64,000 nucleotides of DNA, taken from positions 9,821 to 73,820 of the forward strand of contig NZ_MUYA01000005.1 of NCBI RefSeq assembly GCF_002015115.1, in the 5' to 3' direction. Origin of the DNA: Haemophilus paracuniculus. GTDB taxonomy: Bacteria; Pseudomonadota; Gammaproteobacteria; Enterobacterales; Pasteurellaceae. Below, one piece after another: positions 28,103-38,602 of this stretch. Position 1 is the stretch's first letter, and each line of letters opens with the position of its first letter. Under the pieces are notes generated by a model, which worked only from the letters and a program-made list of their open reading frames with translations, was not told the DNA's origin and searched no databases. A program made the translations under genes and the position numbers.

Positions 28103-29253
28103 TGAAATCAATCACTTACGAAAATCATTTTCCGAAACTCACCGCAGAACAGCTTGCTGAAAACGGCAAGAAAAAAGTGATTTGCGGAATGTCGGGCGGG
28201 GTGGATTCGTCCGTTTCCGCCTTTATTCTTCAACAACAAGGCTACCAAGTTGAGGGCTTGTTTATGAAGAATTGGGAAGAAGATGACGACACCGATTACT
28301 GCACCGCCGCCGCCGATTTGGCGGACGCCCAAGCGGTGTGCGACAAACTCGGGATCAAACTGCACAAAATCAACTTTGCGGCGGAATACTGGGACAACGT
28401 ATTCGAGCATTTTTTGAGCGAATATAAAGCAGGTCGCACCCCAAACCCCGATATTTTGTGCAACAAAGAGATCAAGTTCAAAGCCTTTTTGGAATATGCC
28501 GCCGAAGATTTGGGGGCGGATTATATCGCCACGGGGCATTATGTTCGCCGCCGTGATGTGGGCGGTCAATCGCAACTGCTACGTGGCTTGGACAGCAACA
28601 AGGATCAAAGCTACTTCCTCTACACATTGAGCAAGGATCAAGTGGCACAAAGCCTGTTCCCTGTCGGCGATATTGAAAAACCGATTGTCCGCCAGATTGC
28701 TGACGATCTCGGTCTTGCCACTGCCAAGAAAAAGGATTCGACGGGGATCTGTTTTATCGGTGAACGCAAATTTAAAGATTTCCTCGCTCGCTATCTGCCT
28801 GCTCAACCAGGGGATATTATCACGACTGAGGGGCAAGTGGTCGGTCGCCACGATGGCTTGATGTACCACACCCTCGGGCAGCGTAAAGGGCTGGGTATCG
28901 GTGGCGTGAAAGGGTTGAGCGAAGATCCGTTCTATGTGGTGGAAAAAGATCTGATCAACAACGTACTGATTGTGGCACAAGGCCACGACAATTCCGCCCT
29001 GCTTTCAACAGGCTTGATCGCTAAACAGTTGCACTGGGTGGATCGCCAGCCGATTACGCAAAATCTGCGTTGCACCGTCAAAACTCGCTATCGTCAAACG
29101 GATATCGCCTGCGAAATCCAACCTATTGATGAAGATACGATTCGAGTGATCTTTGACGAACCACAAATCGCCGTTACCCCTGGGCAGTCAGCGGTGTTCT
29201 ATCAAGGTGAAATCTGCCTTGGTGGTGGGGTAATTGAGGAACAGTTGAAATAG
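28102..29253 (+). CDS. mnmA: tRNA 2-thiouridylase MnmA
   Basis: A 383-residue enzyme that thiolates U34 of tRNA-Lys, Glu and Gln using persulphide sulphur. The ATP-binding PP-loop is [10 protein letters not shown]. The catalytic cysteines are in [10 protein letters not shown] and [11 protein letters not shown]. The start overlaps the nqrM stop by one base, so it is translated from the same transcript, although the functions are not obviously linked. Confidence 0.96.
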   Translation: MKSITYENHFPKLTAEQLAENGKKKVICGMSGGVDSSVSAFILQQQGYQVEGLFMKNWEEDDDTDYCTAAADLADAQAVCDKLGIKLHKINFAAEYWDNVFEHFLSEYKAGRTPNPDILCNKEIKFKAFLEYAAEDLGADYIATGHYVRRRDVGGQSQLLRGLDSNKDQSYFLYTLSKDQVAQSLFPVGDIEKPIVRQIADDLGLATAKKKDSTGICFIGERKFKDFLARYLPAQPGDIITTEGQVVGRHDGLMYHTLGQRKGLGIGGVKGLSEDPFYVVEKDLINNVLIVAQGHDNSALLSTGLIAKQLHWVDRQPITQNLRCTVKTRYRQTDIACEIQPIDEDTIRVIFDEPQIAVTPGQSAVFYQGEICLGGGVIEEQLK

Positions 29254-29275
29254 CCCCGATATTTTCGATAAAAAG

Positions 29276-29312
29276 ACCGCTTGTAGGTTGCCCTGCAAGC
29301 GGTTTGTTTTTT
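29276..29312 (+). terminator. Terminator of mnmA from an inverted USS pair
   Basis: ACCGCTTG pairs with CAAGCGGT across a 12-base middle (an inner GG/CC is possible), followed by a T-rich run. The arms point in the opposite order to the nqr terminator. Confidence 0.75.
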
Positions 29313-29345
29313 GCGGTATTTTCAACAATCATACCGCTTGAATTT

Positions 29346-29470
29346 CCCCCTACCCCGCCTAACGGCGGTACTTCCCCCGTAAACGGGGGAAGATCTTAAT
29401 ACCACACAAAACGAGATCTGCCCCCGCTTGCGGGGGAAGTGGTTGAGCGAAGCGAAACCGAAGGGGGCTA
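29346..29470 (+). repeat. Composite palindromic repeat, family B, copy 1
   Basis: A BIME-like element. It has outer CCCCCTA / GGGGG arms, a CCGCC-taa-CGGCGG-type hairpin, then two inverted units built on CTTCCCCCG...CGGGGGAAG and GATCTGCCCCCGC...GCGGGGGAAG, and a GGTTgaGC / GCgaAACC hairpin. Other copies lie at 44653-44804 and, in reverse orientation, at 63722-63844. It lies between the ends of mnmA and purA. Confidence 0.8.
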
Positions 29471-29477
29471 CGGAAAT

Positions 29478-30779
<1,302 letters not shown>

Positions 30780-30810
30780 TCAATGCCTCTCGGTTGGTTA
30801 ATTAACTTGG

Positions 30811-30857
30811 TAAGCGGTCGGATTGGCGGAAATTTTTGCAAATCCTACCGCTTGTTT
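30811..30857. repeat. Inverted uptake-signal pair upstream of purA
   Basis: TAAGCGGTCGGATT and AAATCCTACCGCTTG form a stem with one or two mismatches. It lies between the purA start and hflC. It could stop read-through from hflC, and it provides two uptake signals. Confidence 0.6.
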
Positions 30858-30880
30858 AACGAAAATAATGAAAATTGACA

Positions 30881-30968
30881 TTCCCTCCCCCGCTTGCGGG
30901 GGAGGGCTAGGGAGGGGGGATTATGATTTCCCCCCCACCTAACCTCCCCCCGCAAGCGGGGGGAGGAA
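30881..30968 (+). repeat. GC-rich palindromic repeat related to family B
   Basis: Two hairpins, TCCCCCGC-TT-GCGGGGGA and TCCCCCCGC-AA-GCGGGGGGA, face each other around a short centre. The outer TTCCCTCCCCCGC can pair with GCGGGGGGAGGAA. It uses the same C5GC/GCG5 core as family B but lacks the AGATC blocks. The 277-base gap holding it has no gene. Confidence 0.65.
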
Positions 30969-31021
30969 TTATCGTAACTCGGTTAAAGATAAAAAACCTT
31001 TTTCACTATTTTTTAACGTAA

Positions 31022-31045
31022 AAAGACCCGAAAACTCGGGTCTTT
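31022..31045 (-). terminator. Terminator of hflKC
   Basis: AAAGACCCGA pairs with TCGGGTCTTT around a four-base loop, just downstream of hflC on the minus strand. A-rich sequence on the plus strand gives the T-run. Confidence 0.85.
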
Positions 31046-31053
31046 GGATACAA

Positions 31054-31941
31054 CTATTTTGTCGGTGCTTTCATAAAGCGGAAAAATTCGCTGTCTGGCT
31101 TCAATAACATCATATTGTTTTGATCTTGGCTGAAACTTGCCTCGTAAGCCTTTAAGCTACGCACAAAGCTGTAAAATTCGGGATCTTTGCTGAATGCGTC
31201 CGCATAGATTTTCGCCGCTTCCGCATCGCCTGCACCGCGTAGTTCTTCGGCGGTTTTGGTGGCGTTGGCTTCAATTAAGACCACTTTTTTATCCACTTCG
31301 GCACGGATCATTTCCGCTTTTTCTTGCCCTTGTGAGCGATGTTCACGCGCCACCGCATCACGTTCGGCACGCATACGCTGATAGATTGAGGACGACACTT
31401 CGTTCGGTAGGTTGATTTGCTTCACGCGTACGTCCACCACTTCAATCCCCAATTTTTCTGCACCGTCTTCGCCAGCGTTGAGGGCTTTTTGCGCTCCTGC
31501 CATTAACTCGCCACGCGAGCCTGACACGATGTCTTTAATGGTGCGAGAACCGATTTCTGAACGCAAACGGTCGCCCACTTTACGGCGTAATAGGTCGGAC
31601 GCTTTTTGATAGTCGCCACCTGTGGCGGTGTAGAATTGCCCGAAATCGCTGATTCGCCATTTCACATAGGAATCCACCAACAAATCTTTTTTCTCAACGG
31701 TAACGAAGCGGTCTTCTTGATCGCCGAGAATTTGAATGCGAGCGTCTAACACTTTCAAGCTGTCAATGAATGGGGCTTTGAAGTGCAAACCAGGGGAATA
31801 AACCACCACTTTTCCTGCGTCATCACGTTGCACCTTGTTGAAGCGTAACATAATGCCACGGTAGCCTTCTGGCACAATGGTTAAGCACGAAACCACCACC
31901 AACGCTAACGCCGCAACGAGGGGTAATAATAATTTACGCAT
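31054..31941 (-). CDS. hflC: HflC, membrane regulator of FtsH
   Basis: A 295-residue SPFH/prohibitin-family protein with an N-terminal membrane helix (LLLPLVAALALVVVSCLTIV) and a periplasmic band-7 domain (about residues 20-190). With HflK it forms a cage around the FtsH protease and tunes its activity. A GGGAG ribosome-binding site overlaps the end of hflK. The rest of the E. coli hfq-hflX-hflKC context is absent. Confidence 0.95.
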   Translation of the reverse strand: MRKLLLPLVAALALVVVSCLTIVPEGYRGIMLRFNKVQRDDAGKVVVYSPGLHFKAPFIDSLKVLDARIQILGDQEDRFVTVEKKDLLVDSYVKWRISDFGQFYTATGGDYQKASDLLRRKVGDRLRSEIGSRTIKDIVSGSRGELMAGAQKALNAGEDGAEKLGIEVVDVRVKQINLPNEVSSSIYQRMRAERDAVAREHRSQGQEKAEMIRAEVDKKVVLIEANATKTAEELRGAGDAEAAKIYADAFSKDPEFYSFVRSLKAYEASFSQDQNNMMLLKPDSEFFRFMKAPTK

Positions 31942-31943
31942 TG

Positions 31944-33161
31944 TTAAAATCTCCCTTTACGTTCGCCGTTTTCTTCCGCTGGCTCGCTCATTTGAGGTTG
32001 AGCTGGCACGCTGGCTGGTTGCACCACTCTCGGCTCTGGGGCTTTGAGGGTTGGGGCAGCTACGTTGCTCGGACTAGCGGTCGGTTTGGTCAAAATTTTA
32101 TCTAATGGTAGCACGCTTAAATTGTTGCCGTTGCTGTCCATTACCACTTTCGGGGTGTTTTTCATCACTTTTTCCATTGTTTGAATATACAAACGCTCAC
32201 GCATTACCGCAGGGGCAGCTTGATATTCAGGTAGGATTTTTTGGAAACGTTCCACTTCCCCTTTGGCTTCTAGCACCACTTTTTCTTTGTAAGCGGTCGC
32301 TTGTTCCACGATACGCTGTGCCTTACCTCGCGCAATCGGCTCTTCCCCTCTTGCGTAGGCTTCCGCCTCACGGATTAAGCGTTGCTGATCTTCCTGTGCT
32401 TTAATCGCATCGTCAAACGCCGCTTTTACTTCCTCTGGCGGACGAGCCGATTGGAAGTTCACATCGGTAACGAGCAAGCCCATATCGTAATTTTTGATGA
32501 TTTCACGCAACGCCGTCCAAGTGCGTTCACGCACCACCGCACGCCCTGTGGTTAAAATTTCGTCCATCGTCATATGCCCGATCACATAACGCAAGGCACT
32601 GTCCGTCGCCTGTTTCAAACTATCATCGGGATCTTTCACGTTGAACAGATATTTGGCAGGATCTTCCACACGATATTGCACCGTCATTTCCACCTGTACC
32701 ATATTTTCATCTTGGGTCAGCATTGAACCGCCCGTTTTCAATTCGGACACACGCTCAATGTTTACGGGGTAAACTTCATCAATAAAAGTCGGCTTCCAGT
32801 TCAAGCCTGGTAGCGAAACGTTGGTTAATTTGCCGAAACGGGTAACCACGCCTCGTTCCGCTTCTTTCACGGTGTAGAAACCCGAAGCCGCCCAAACCAC
32901 CGCCCCTAAACCGAGTAAAATCGGCAGGAATTTGCCCAAAGAGGGGGCTGGCTGATTGTTTTGATTGCCGTTATTGCCACCGCCCATTTTTTTGAGCAAA
33001 TTGCTGAATGCTTCTTCCAGATCTGGCGGCTGCTGGCTATTTTGTTGGCGATTTGGCTCTGGCGAACCTTGCCCTTGTTGTTCTTTATTTTCTGGTTGTT
33101 CAGGCTTTTTTTGCCCAGGTTTGCCCCAAGGATCTTGATTGCCTGATTCGTTCCACGACAT
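31944..33161 (-). CDS. hflK: HflK, membrane regulator of FtsH
   Basis: A 405-residue partner of HflC. It has an N-terminal polar region rich in Gly, Asn, Gln and Pro (residues 1-75), one membrane helix (FLPILLGLGAVVWAASGFY), a band-7 domain and a low-complexity C-terminus. The start at 33161 (MSWNESGNQDPWG) is preferred because TGGAG lies upstream and this is the known HflK start; a longer frame to 33263 has no family match. An uptake signal is read in frame near 32290. Confidence 0.94.
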   Translation of the reverse strand: MSWNESGNQDPWGKPGQKKPEQPENKEQQGQGSPEPNRQQNSQQPPDLEEAFSNLLKKMGGGNNGNQNNQPAPSLGKFLPILLGLGAVVWAASGFYTVKEAERGVVTRFGKLTNVSLPGLNWKPTFIDEVYPVNIERVSELKTGGSMLTQDENMVQVEMTVQYRVEDPAKYLFNVKDPDDSLKQATDSALRYVIGHMTMDEILTTGRAVVRERTWTALREIIKNYDMGLLVTDVNFQSARPPEEVKAAFDDAIKAQEDQQRLIREAEAYARGEEPIARGKAQRIVEQATAYKEKVVLEAKGEVERFQKILPEYQAAPAVMRERLYIQTMEKVMKNTPKVVMDSNGNNLSVLPLDKILTKPTASPSNVAAPTLKAPEPRVVQPASVPAQPQMSEPAEENGERKGRF

Positions 33162-33308
33162 AATTTTCTCCAAAAATAACGTGATCTTGCTTCCTTTCTT
33201 TTTCAAAAAGAAAACCGCCCGATTGTACCGATTTGGCACTGTTTTTGCTAGGTAAAAAATCAAATTTCTTGCAACAAGCGGTCGGATCTGTCGATTTTTT
33301 ACAAAACA

Positions 33309-33332
33309 AAAGGGCGATGAAATCGCCCCTTT
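33309..33332 (-). terminator. Terminator of trxA
   Basis: AAAGGGCGAT pairs with ATCGCCC-C-TTT around a short loop, just downstream of trxA on the minus strand. Confidence 0.8.
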
Positions 33333-33343
33333 CTTTTCAGGAA

Positions 33344-33661
33344 TTATAATGCTTGCTCAATTAAGCTGGCTAATTGTGATTTAGGCACGCCGCCCACTTG
33401 GGTTGCAACCACTTCACCGTTTTTGAACACAAGCAAAGTTGGGATACTGCGGATACCGAATTTGGTGGCGGTTTCTGGATTGTCGTCCACATTCACTTTT
33501 ACCACTTTTGCTCTGCCTGCGAACTCGTCCGCTAATTCATCTAAAATTGGGGCGATCATACGGCAAGGTCCGCACCAAGGTGCCCAGAAATCTAATAAAA
33601 CAGGCACATCGGCATTTAACACTTCTTGCTCAAAAGTTGCATCGGTTACTTGAATAGTCAT
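33344..33661 (-). CDS. trxA: Thioredoxin 1
   Basis: A 105-residue thioredoxin. The active site WCGPC is at C30 and C33, and the cis-proline segment is [11 protein letters not shown]. It reduces cytoplasmic disulphides with thioredoxin reductase. AAGGAAAAGC precedes the ATG. The 207-base upstream gap to nudB holds the divergent promoters and one uptake-like sequence near 33800; no further gene is seen. Confidence 0.96.
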   Translation of the reverse strand: MTIQVTDATFEQEVLNADVPVLLDFWAPWCGPCRMIAPILDELADEFAGRAKVVKVNVDDNPETATKFGIRSIPTLLVFKNGEVVATQVGGVPKSQLASLIEQAL

Positions 33662-33868
33662 AGCTTTTCCTTATTTTGAAAGTAAAAAAAGAACGCCCTA
33701 AATCACATTAAGGCGTTTAGAATGTGGCTAAGATAGGCATTTATCGGGCAAATTTCAAGTAAGAATTTGCCGATTGTAGCGATTTAGCTTTGATTGCAAG
33801 CGGTGCGATATTGCTGAATTTCGCCAATTAGCGGTAGAATAACTAGAAAATGTTAAGCAAATACAACG

Positions 33869-34312
33869 ATGAATTATAAAAATCCCTATTCCATTTTAAC
33901 CGTGATCTACGCTGAAAATACAGGGCGAGTGCTGATGTTGCAGCGGCAGGACGATCCCGATTTTTGGCAGTCGGTAACGGGGACGATTGAGCCGAACGAA
34001 ACGCCGTTTGAAACCGCTGTGCGTGAAGTGAAAGAGGAAACGGGGATCGATATTTCTGCTCAAAATTTATCCTTTTATGATTGCAAACATCGTGTGGAAT
34101 TTGAGATTTTTCCGCAATTCCGCTATAAATACGCACCGCATATAAGCCATTGCACCGAGCATTGGTTTTTATTGGCGTTACCCGAAGAAGTAACCCCAAC
34201 CTTAACGGAACATTTAGCCTTTCAATGGTTGCCTAAAAAACAGGCAATTGAATTAACTAAATCCCCGAATAATGCACAAGCGATTGAACTTTATGTAAAA
34301 AATAGAGACTAA
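33869..34312 (+). CDS. nudB: Dihydroneopterin triphosphate diphosphatase (Nudix)
   Basis: A 147-residue Nudix hydrolase. The Nudix box fits GX5EX7REUXEEXGU: GTIEPNETPFETAVREVKEE followed by TGI (about residues 38-60). The layout matches NudB, which removes pyrophosphate from dihydroneopterin triphosphate in folate synthesis. Its position before yebC and ruvC is the same as in E. coli (nudB-yebC-ruvC), which supports the name. Confidence 0.9.
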   Translation: MNYKNPYSILTVIYAENTGRVLMLQRQDDPDFWQSVTGTIEPNETPFETAVREVKEETGIDISAQNLSFYDCKHRVEFEIFPQFRYKYAPHISHCTEHWFLLALPEEVTPTLTEHLAFQWLPKKQAIELTKSPNNAQAIELYVKNRD

Positions 34313-34363
34313 GCGACCGCTTGTGTGTCATTTTTATCAACTTAAATTATAGGAAAACAGAGA

Positions 34364-35104
34364 ATGGCAGGTCATAGTAAGTGGGCTAACATTAAGCACC
34401 GCAAAGCTGCACAAGATGCCCAACGTGGCAAAATTTTTACCAAATTGATCCGTGAATTAGTTACTGCTGCCAAATTAGGCGGTGGCGATGTGAGTGCAAA
34501 CCCGCGTTTGCGTTCAGCGGTCGATAAAGCCTTATCGAACAATATGACCCGTGATACGATCAACCGTGCGATTGAGCGTGGTGTCGGTGGCGGTGATGAT
34601 ACCAATATGGAAACCAAAATCTACGAAGGTTATGGTCCAGGTGGTACGGCGGTAATGGTGGAATGTTTGAGCGATAACGCCAACCGCACCATTTCGCAAG
34701 TGCGTCCAAGTTTCACAAAATGTGGTGGCAACTTAGGCACGGAAGGTTCGGTAGGTTATTTATTCAGCAAAAAAGGCTTAATTTTAATCGCCCAAGCTGA
34801 TGAAGATAGCTTAACCGAGGCAGCGATTGAAGCAGGTGCAGATGATATTCAGCCACAAGAAGATGGCAGTTTTGAAATCTACACCGCGTGGGAAGATTTA
34901 GGCACGGTGCGTGATGGCATTGAAGCGGCAGGATTCAAAATTGAGAATGCCGAAGTTACGATGATTCCATCAACCACCGTAGATTTGGATGCGGAAACCG
35001 CACCGAAATTGTTAAAACTGATCGATATGTTAGAAGATTGTGATGATGTACAAAACGTTTATCACAATGGTCAAATCAGCGATGAAGTGGCAGCACTTCT
35101 TTAA
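34364..35104 (+). CDS. yebC: YebC/PmpR-family protein
   Basis: A 246-residue member of the TACO1/YebC family, starting [19 protein letters not shown] with [23 protein letters not shown] near residues 70-92. Members act as transcription regulators or as ribosome-associated factors that help translate difficult sequences. The conserved link to ruvC is interrupted here by three lipoprotein genes. AGGAAAACAGAG precedes the ATG. Confidence 0.94.
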   Translation: MAGHSKWANIKHRKAAQDAQRGKIFTKLIRELVTAAKLGGGDVSANPRLRSAVDKALSNNMTRDTINRAIERGVGGGDDTNMETKIYEGYGPGGTAVMVECLSDNANRTISQVRPSFTKCGGNLGTEGSVGYLFSKKGLILIAQADEDSLTEAAIEAGADDIQPQEDGSFEIYTAWEDLGTVRDGIEAAGFKIENAEVTMIPSTTVDLDAETAPKLLKLIDMLEDCDDVQNVYHNGQISDEVAALL

Positions 35105-35121
35105 TATGTAAGGAAAACTCA

Positions 35122-35424
35122 ATGAAATTTGTTAAATTACTTTCAGCTCTTTCAGTGGCAGCGGTATTAGCAGGTTGTGCAACGGCTGGCGATACCGCTT
35201 CAACTATTGCCAAAGAAGCGACCAACAGTGCCATCTCTGCGGCGAAAGAGAGCGTAACCAACTCAGTAACTTCTGCAATGACCAGCTCTGCGACAAATGG
35301 TCAAAGCGTTACCCAAGCGGCTGAAACCTTAGAAAAAGTTTCAAAAGCGAAACAATCAGCGACCAGTGCGGTAAACTCTGCAAAAGAGGCTTACGGCACG
35401 ATTAAATCGACTTTCGGTCAATAG
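35122..35424 (+). CDS. Small Ser/Ala-rich lipoprotein, first of a tandem trio
   Basis: A 100-residue predicted lipoprotein. A lipobox (LAGC) gives a cysteine at residue 19. The mature part is low complexity, rich in Ser, Ala, Thr and Val, and should form one long helix (ATNSAISAAKESVTNSV and following). The last third, SKAKQSATSAVNSAKEAYGTIKS, is nearly repeated at the end of the next gene, so the two are paralogues. AAGGAAAA lies before the ATG. Function unknown. It sits 17 bases after yebC. Confidence 0.8.
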   Translation: MKFVKLLSALSVAAVLAGCATAGDTASTIAKEATNSAISAAKESVTNSVTSAMTSSATNGQSVTQAAETLEKVSKAKQSATSAVNSAKEAYGTIKSTFGQ

Positions 35425-35461
35425 TTTTTTTACTTAAATTCAACTCACATAAGGAAACTTT

Positions 35462-35827
35462 ATGAAATTAGTAAAACTTCTCTCAGCAGTAGCAGTAGCA
35501 GCAACCTTAGCAGCGTGTTCAACCGCATCAGATATGGCTTCAAGCGTTGGTAACGGTATTTCAAACGTTGCTGGCTCAGTAAAAGACGGCGTATCAAGTG
35601 CAGCAAGCACCGTAGGTAACGGTGTTTCAAACGTAGCTGGCACAGTAACTGACGGCGTGAAAAGCGGCATTTCAAAAGTAGCGAACCTTGGTTCTGAAAC
35701 GTCAAACAGCACTTCTTCAAAAGTCGCTGAAACCACACAAAAAGTATCAAACGCAAAAACTTCTGCAACTAACGCAGTAAACTCTGCAAAAGAAGCAGGT
35801 AAAGCGATCAAATCAAGCGTTAAATAA
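35462..35827 (+). CDS. Small lipoprotein with internal 22-residue repeat, second of trio
   Basis: A 121-residue predicted lipoprotein (lipobox LAAC, cysteine 19). The mature region holds two tandem copies of a unit of about 22 residues: SVGNGISNVAGSVKDGVS then TVGNGVSNVAGTVTDGVK. The end, VNSAKEAGKAIKSS, matches the first lipoprotein. The pattern fits an amphipathic helical stalk. AAGGAAAC precedes the ATG. Function unknown. Confidence 0.8.
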   Translation: MKLVKLLSAVAVAATLAACSTASDMASSVGNGISNVAGSVKDGVSSAASTVGNGVSNVAGTVTDGVKSGISKVANLGSETSNSTSSKVAETTQKVSNAKTSATNAVNSAKEAGKAIKSSVK

Positions 35828-35839
35828 TTAACGCCAATC

Positions 35840-35868
35840 AATGTGGTGCAATTTGCACCACATTTTCT
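35840..35868 (+). terminator. Terminator-like hairpin after the second lipoprotein
   Basis: AATGTGGTGC pairs perfectly with GCACCACATT around a five-base loop, followed by TTCT. A second small hairpin, GTGCAA/TTGCAC, lies at 35877-35890, ahead of the third gene's ribosome-binding site. Confidence 0.6.
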
Positions 35869-35916
35869 ATCAAAGCGTGCAATGTTGCACAAATTTACAC
35901 TCAACGGAGGTAATCA

Positions 35917-36474
35917 ATGAAACTCGTTAAACTTCTTTCAGCTATCGCAGTAGCAACCGCTCTTTCTGCTTGCTCAACCGCATCTGATGTTGCATCAAGT
36001 GCAACTAATGCTGTTTCTAACGCAGCAAGCTCTGTGGCGAACGGTGTATCAAATGTAGCAACAGGCGTTGCAGATGGCGTTTCTAACACTGTAACTAAGG
36101 TAAAAGATACCGCAGCAGGTAAAGTTGAAACCACCACAACCAAATTAGATACCACCAGCAAAACCGTGGTATATAGCTGCCAACAGAAAAAATCTGTTAC
36201 CGCCACTTACGCTTTTGAAAACGGTCAAGTAAAAGCGGTAAACCTCAAATTAGGCAAACAAGCGATCAACGGCTTAATGCTTGATGCAAACAGCTCAGAT
36301 GTGGTGTCATTCGCATCAAAAGGCTACCGTTGGAATGTTGATACTGATTTCTCATTAGAAAATGCAGAAAAAACCACCGCAATTCATCTTGCTAAAATTG
36401 GCAAACAATCAGACCAACTTTTAGCAAAACTTTGCGAAGTGAATAAAAGTGCGACCGCACGTTACAATAAGTAA
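35917..36474 (+). CDS. Lipoprotein with helical stalk and ACP/MliC-like C-terminal domain
   Basis: A 185-residue predicted lipoprotein (lipobox LSAC, cysteine 19). Residues 20-80 repeat the Ser/Ala/Val stalk of the two upstream genes ([15 protein letters not shown]). Residues 84-185 differ and look like a folded domain: [20 protein letters not shown], with cysteines 88 and 173 that could form a disulphide. This beta-rich start resembles Neisseria ACP and MliC-type lysozyme inhibitors, which begin with a YxCxx...V.Y pattern. That link is by eye only. CGGAGG is a strong ribosome-binding site. Confidence 0.75.
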   Translation: MKLVKLLSAIAVATALSACSTASDVASSATNAVSNAASSVANGVSNVATGVADGVSNTVTKVKDTAAGKVETTTTKLDTTSKTVVYSCQQKKSVTATYAFENGQVKAVNLKLGKQAINGLMLDANSSDVVSFASKGYRWNVDTDFSLENAEKTTAIHLAKIGKQSDQLLAKLCEVNKSATARYNK

Positions 36475-36487
36475 TTAAACGCATTAT

Positions 36488-36538
36488 ACAAGCGGGTAGA
36501 TTTCGCAAATTTTCGCTAATCTACCCGCTTGTTTTTTA
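36488..36538 (+). terminator. Terminator with a co-varied uptake-signal stem
   Basis: ACAAGCGGGTAGATT and AATCTACCCGCTTGT form a perfect 15-bp stem followed by TTTTTT. Both arms differ from the uptake signal (GGGTA in place of GGTCA) in a paired way. Confidence 0.88.
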
Positions 36539-36548
36539 TGGAAAAACA

Positions 36549-37127
36549 ATGGCAATCATTTTAGGCATCGACCCTGGCTCACGGGTTACGGGCTATGGGG
36601 TAATCCGCCAAACGGGGCGACAACTAGAATATCTCGGTAGCGGGGCGATTCGCACCTCGGTGGAAGATTTGCCCACTCGTCTCAAACGCATTTACGCAGG
36701 CGTGAGCGAAATCATCACTCAATTTCAGCCCGATATGTTTGCGATTGAGCAGGTTTTTATGGCGAAGAATGCCGATTCCGCCCTCAAATTAGGGCAGGCA
36801 CGCGGTACGGCGATTGTGGCGGCGGTCAATCACGATTTGCCCGTGTTTGAATATGCGGCTCGCCTCGTGAAGCAAACGGTGGTGGGGATTGGCTCGGCGG
36901 ATAAAATCCAAGTGCAGGATATGGTAACACGCATTTTGCACCTTTCCGCCAAACCCCAAGCCGATGCTGCCGATGCCCTCGCGATTGCGATCACCCACGC
37001 CCATTCGATTCAGCACTCGCTTACGGTCGCAAAGCAGAGCCAGCAAAAAGTCAGTAGCGAAAAAGAACAAATTCTAGCTCTAATGAAAACCCGATATAGC
37101 CGCGGCAGATTTCGCCTAAAAGGCTAA
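36549..37127 (+). CDS. ruvC: Holliday junction resolvase RuvC
   Basis: A 192-residue endodeoxyribonuclease that cuts Holliday junctions. It starts [19 protein letters not shown], with the first catalytic aspartate at residue 8; the [11 protein letters not shown] motif and the C-terminal [14 protein letters not shown] motif with the last acidic residues are present. The usual ruvA and ruvB are not in the adjoining sequence; pepB follows instead. Confidence 0.96.
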   Translation: MAIILGIDPGSRVTGYGVIRQTGRQLEYLGSGAIRTSVEDLPTRLKRIYAGVSEIITQFQPDMFAIEQVFMAKNADSALKLGQARGTAIVAAVNHDLPVFEYAARLVKQTVVGIGSADKIQVQDMVTRILHLSAKPQADAADALAIAITHAHSIQHSLTVAKQSQQKVSSEKEQILALMKTRYSRGRFRLKG

Positions 37128-37175
37128 AATTTGCTAGAATCGTACCGCTTGTAAATCACACAACGGACAATCAAA

Positions 37176-38453
37176 ATGCAAATTACCCTTTCACATCAAC
37201 CCGCCCCCGCTGCGTGGGGCGAAAAAGCCATTCTTTCGGCAACGGTGGACGGAATGACGATCCACCTTAATCAAACCCCCCTTGTAACCATTCAACAAGC
37301 GGCACGCAAAATCAAAAATCAAGGCATTTTAACCGCCACCCTTACGGGCGAGGGGTGGGGCGTGGAACAATGCTGGGCGTTTCAGCAAGGTTTTACCAGC
37401 GTTAAAAATCAAGGGGAAATCCACTTCCCCGATCTCGGCGAACAGCAAGGGGAATTTAACGCTCGCCTAGCTTGCACCAACTTCACTCGTGCCTTAATTA
37501 ACGAGCCGTCCGACACCCTTACCCCCGTTCGGCTGGCGGAAAAATCCGCCGAATTTTTAACGGAAAAAGCGGGCAAACAAGCGGTCAGTTATCAAATAAT
37601 TTCAGGGGAAGCGTTGCAAAAACAAGGCTATGCAGGCATTTGGACGGTCGGCAAAGGTTCGGCAAATCCGCCAGCCTTACTACAATTCGATTTCAACCCA
37701 AGCCAAGACCCGAACGCCCCTATTCTCGCTTGCTTAGTCGGCAAGGGCATTACCTTTGACACGGGCGGATACAGCCTCAAACCAAGCGACTTTATGGAAG
37801 CAATGCGAACGGATATGGGCGGTGCGGCGTTAGTAGTCGGGGCGTTAGGCTTGGCAATCGAACGTGGCTTGAAGCAACGGGTCAAACTCTACCTTTGCTG
37901 TGCAGAAAATATGGTGAGTAGCACCGCCTTTAAGCTCGGCGACATTATTCACTACCGCAACGGCGTGAGTGCCGAAGTGCTAAACACCGATGCCGAGGGG
38001 CGTTTAGTGCTGGCGGATGGTTTAATCGAAGCCTGTGAGCAAAATCCGCAGTTCCTCATCGACTGTGCCACCCTCACGGGGGCGGCGAAAGTGGCGGTGG
38101 GGAACGACTACCATTCGGTGCTTTCAATGGACGAGCAACTCGTTGCGGAACTACTCGCCGCCGCCAAAGCGGAAAACGAACCCTTCTGGCGACTGCCGTT
38201 TGAGGAATTTCACCGCAATCAAACCGCTTCCAACTTCGCCGACATCGCCAACGTAGGCTCAGTACCCGTCGGTGCAGGGGCAAGCACTGCCACCGCATTC
38301 CTTTCCTATTTCGTCAAAGATTACGCCCAAAACTGGCTACACATCGACTGCTCAGCTACTTTCCGCAAAACAGGCAACGACCTCTGGTCAGCAGGGGCAA
38401 CGGGGCTTGGGGTGAGAACGCTGGCGAAATTGTTGATTGAAAAGGCGGGATAA
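37176..38453 (+). CDS. pepB: Peptidase B, leucyl aminopeptidase family
   Basis: A 425-residue M17 metallo-aminopeptidase. The signature [14 protein letters not shown] carries metal ligands, with [17 protein letters not shown] upstream. The whole protein parallels E. coli PepB (APAAWGEKA near the start, [16 protein letters not shown] and [12 protein letters not shown] near the end). It removes N-terminal residues from peptides, including Cys-Gly in known homologues. In E. coli pepB is in the iscX-fdx cluster; here it follows ruvC. Confidence 0.94.
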   Translation: MQITLSHQPAPAAWGEKAILSATVDGMTIHLNQTPLVTIQQAARKIKNQGILTATLTGEGWGVEQCWAFQQGFTSVKNQGEIHFPDLGEQQGEFNARLACTNFTRALINEPSDTLTPVRLAEKSAEFLTEKAGKQAVSYQIISGEALQKQGYAGIWTVGKGSANPPALLQFDFNPSQDPNAPILACLVGKGITFDTGGYSLKPSDFMEAMRTDMGGAALVVGALGLAIERGLKQRVKLYLCCAENMVSSTAFKLGDIIHYRNGVSAEVLNTDAEGRLVLADGLIEACEQNPQFLIDCATLTGAAKVAVGNDYHSVLSMDEQLVAELLAAAKAENEPFWRLPFEEFHRNQTASNFADIANVGSVPVGAGASTATAFLSYFVKDYAQNWLHIDCSATFRKTGNDLWSAGATGLGVRTLAKLLIEKAG

Positions 38454-38478
38454 TTCCAAGTAATTTTTACCTGTTTTT

Positions 38479-38526
38479 GGGACGCGAACATCGCGTCCCT
38501 ACCGTAGGGATGCCACGCTGGCGTCC
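38479..38526 (+). repeat. Hairpin repeat, family C, copy after pepB
   Basis: GGGACGCGA / TCGCGTCCC (38479-38499) is followed by GATGCCA / TGGCGTC (one wobble pair), then six T residues. It probably terminates pepB transcription. Confidence 0.8.
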
Positions 38527-38529
38527 TTT

Positions 38530-38596
38530 TTTCATTTGAATAATACAAAAGGCGATCATTGATCGCCTTTAAATTTTTGAAAATCTCACCGCTTGT
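38530..38596. repeat. Direct repeat bracketing the xre-yaaW module, left copy
   Basis: About 67 bases that match 39802-39869 closely. It includes TTTCATTTGAATAAT, the same bases that encode the last codons and stop of yaaW, then a hairpin AAAGGCGATC / GATCGCCTTT that may act as terminator, then TTTAAATTTTTGA and a CACCGCTTGT uptake-like end. Confidence 0.75.
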
Positions 38597-38602
38597 AACG
38601 GT

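Noticed and set aside
29254..29477. Possible CRISPR array from repeated GC-rich units
   Set aside because: The units are inverted palindromes with variable spacing, not direct repeats with unique spacers, and no cas genes are near.
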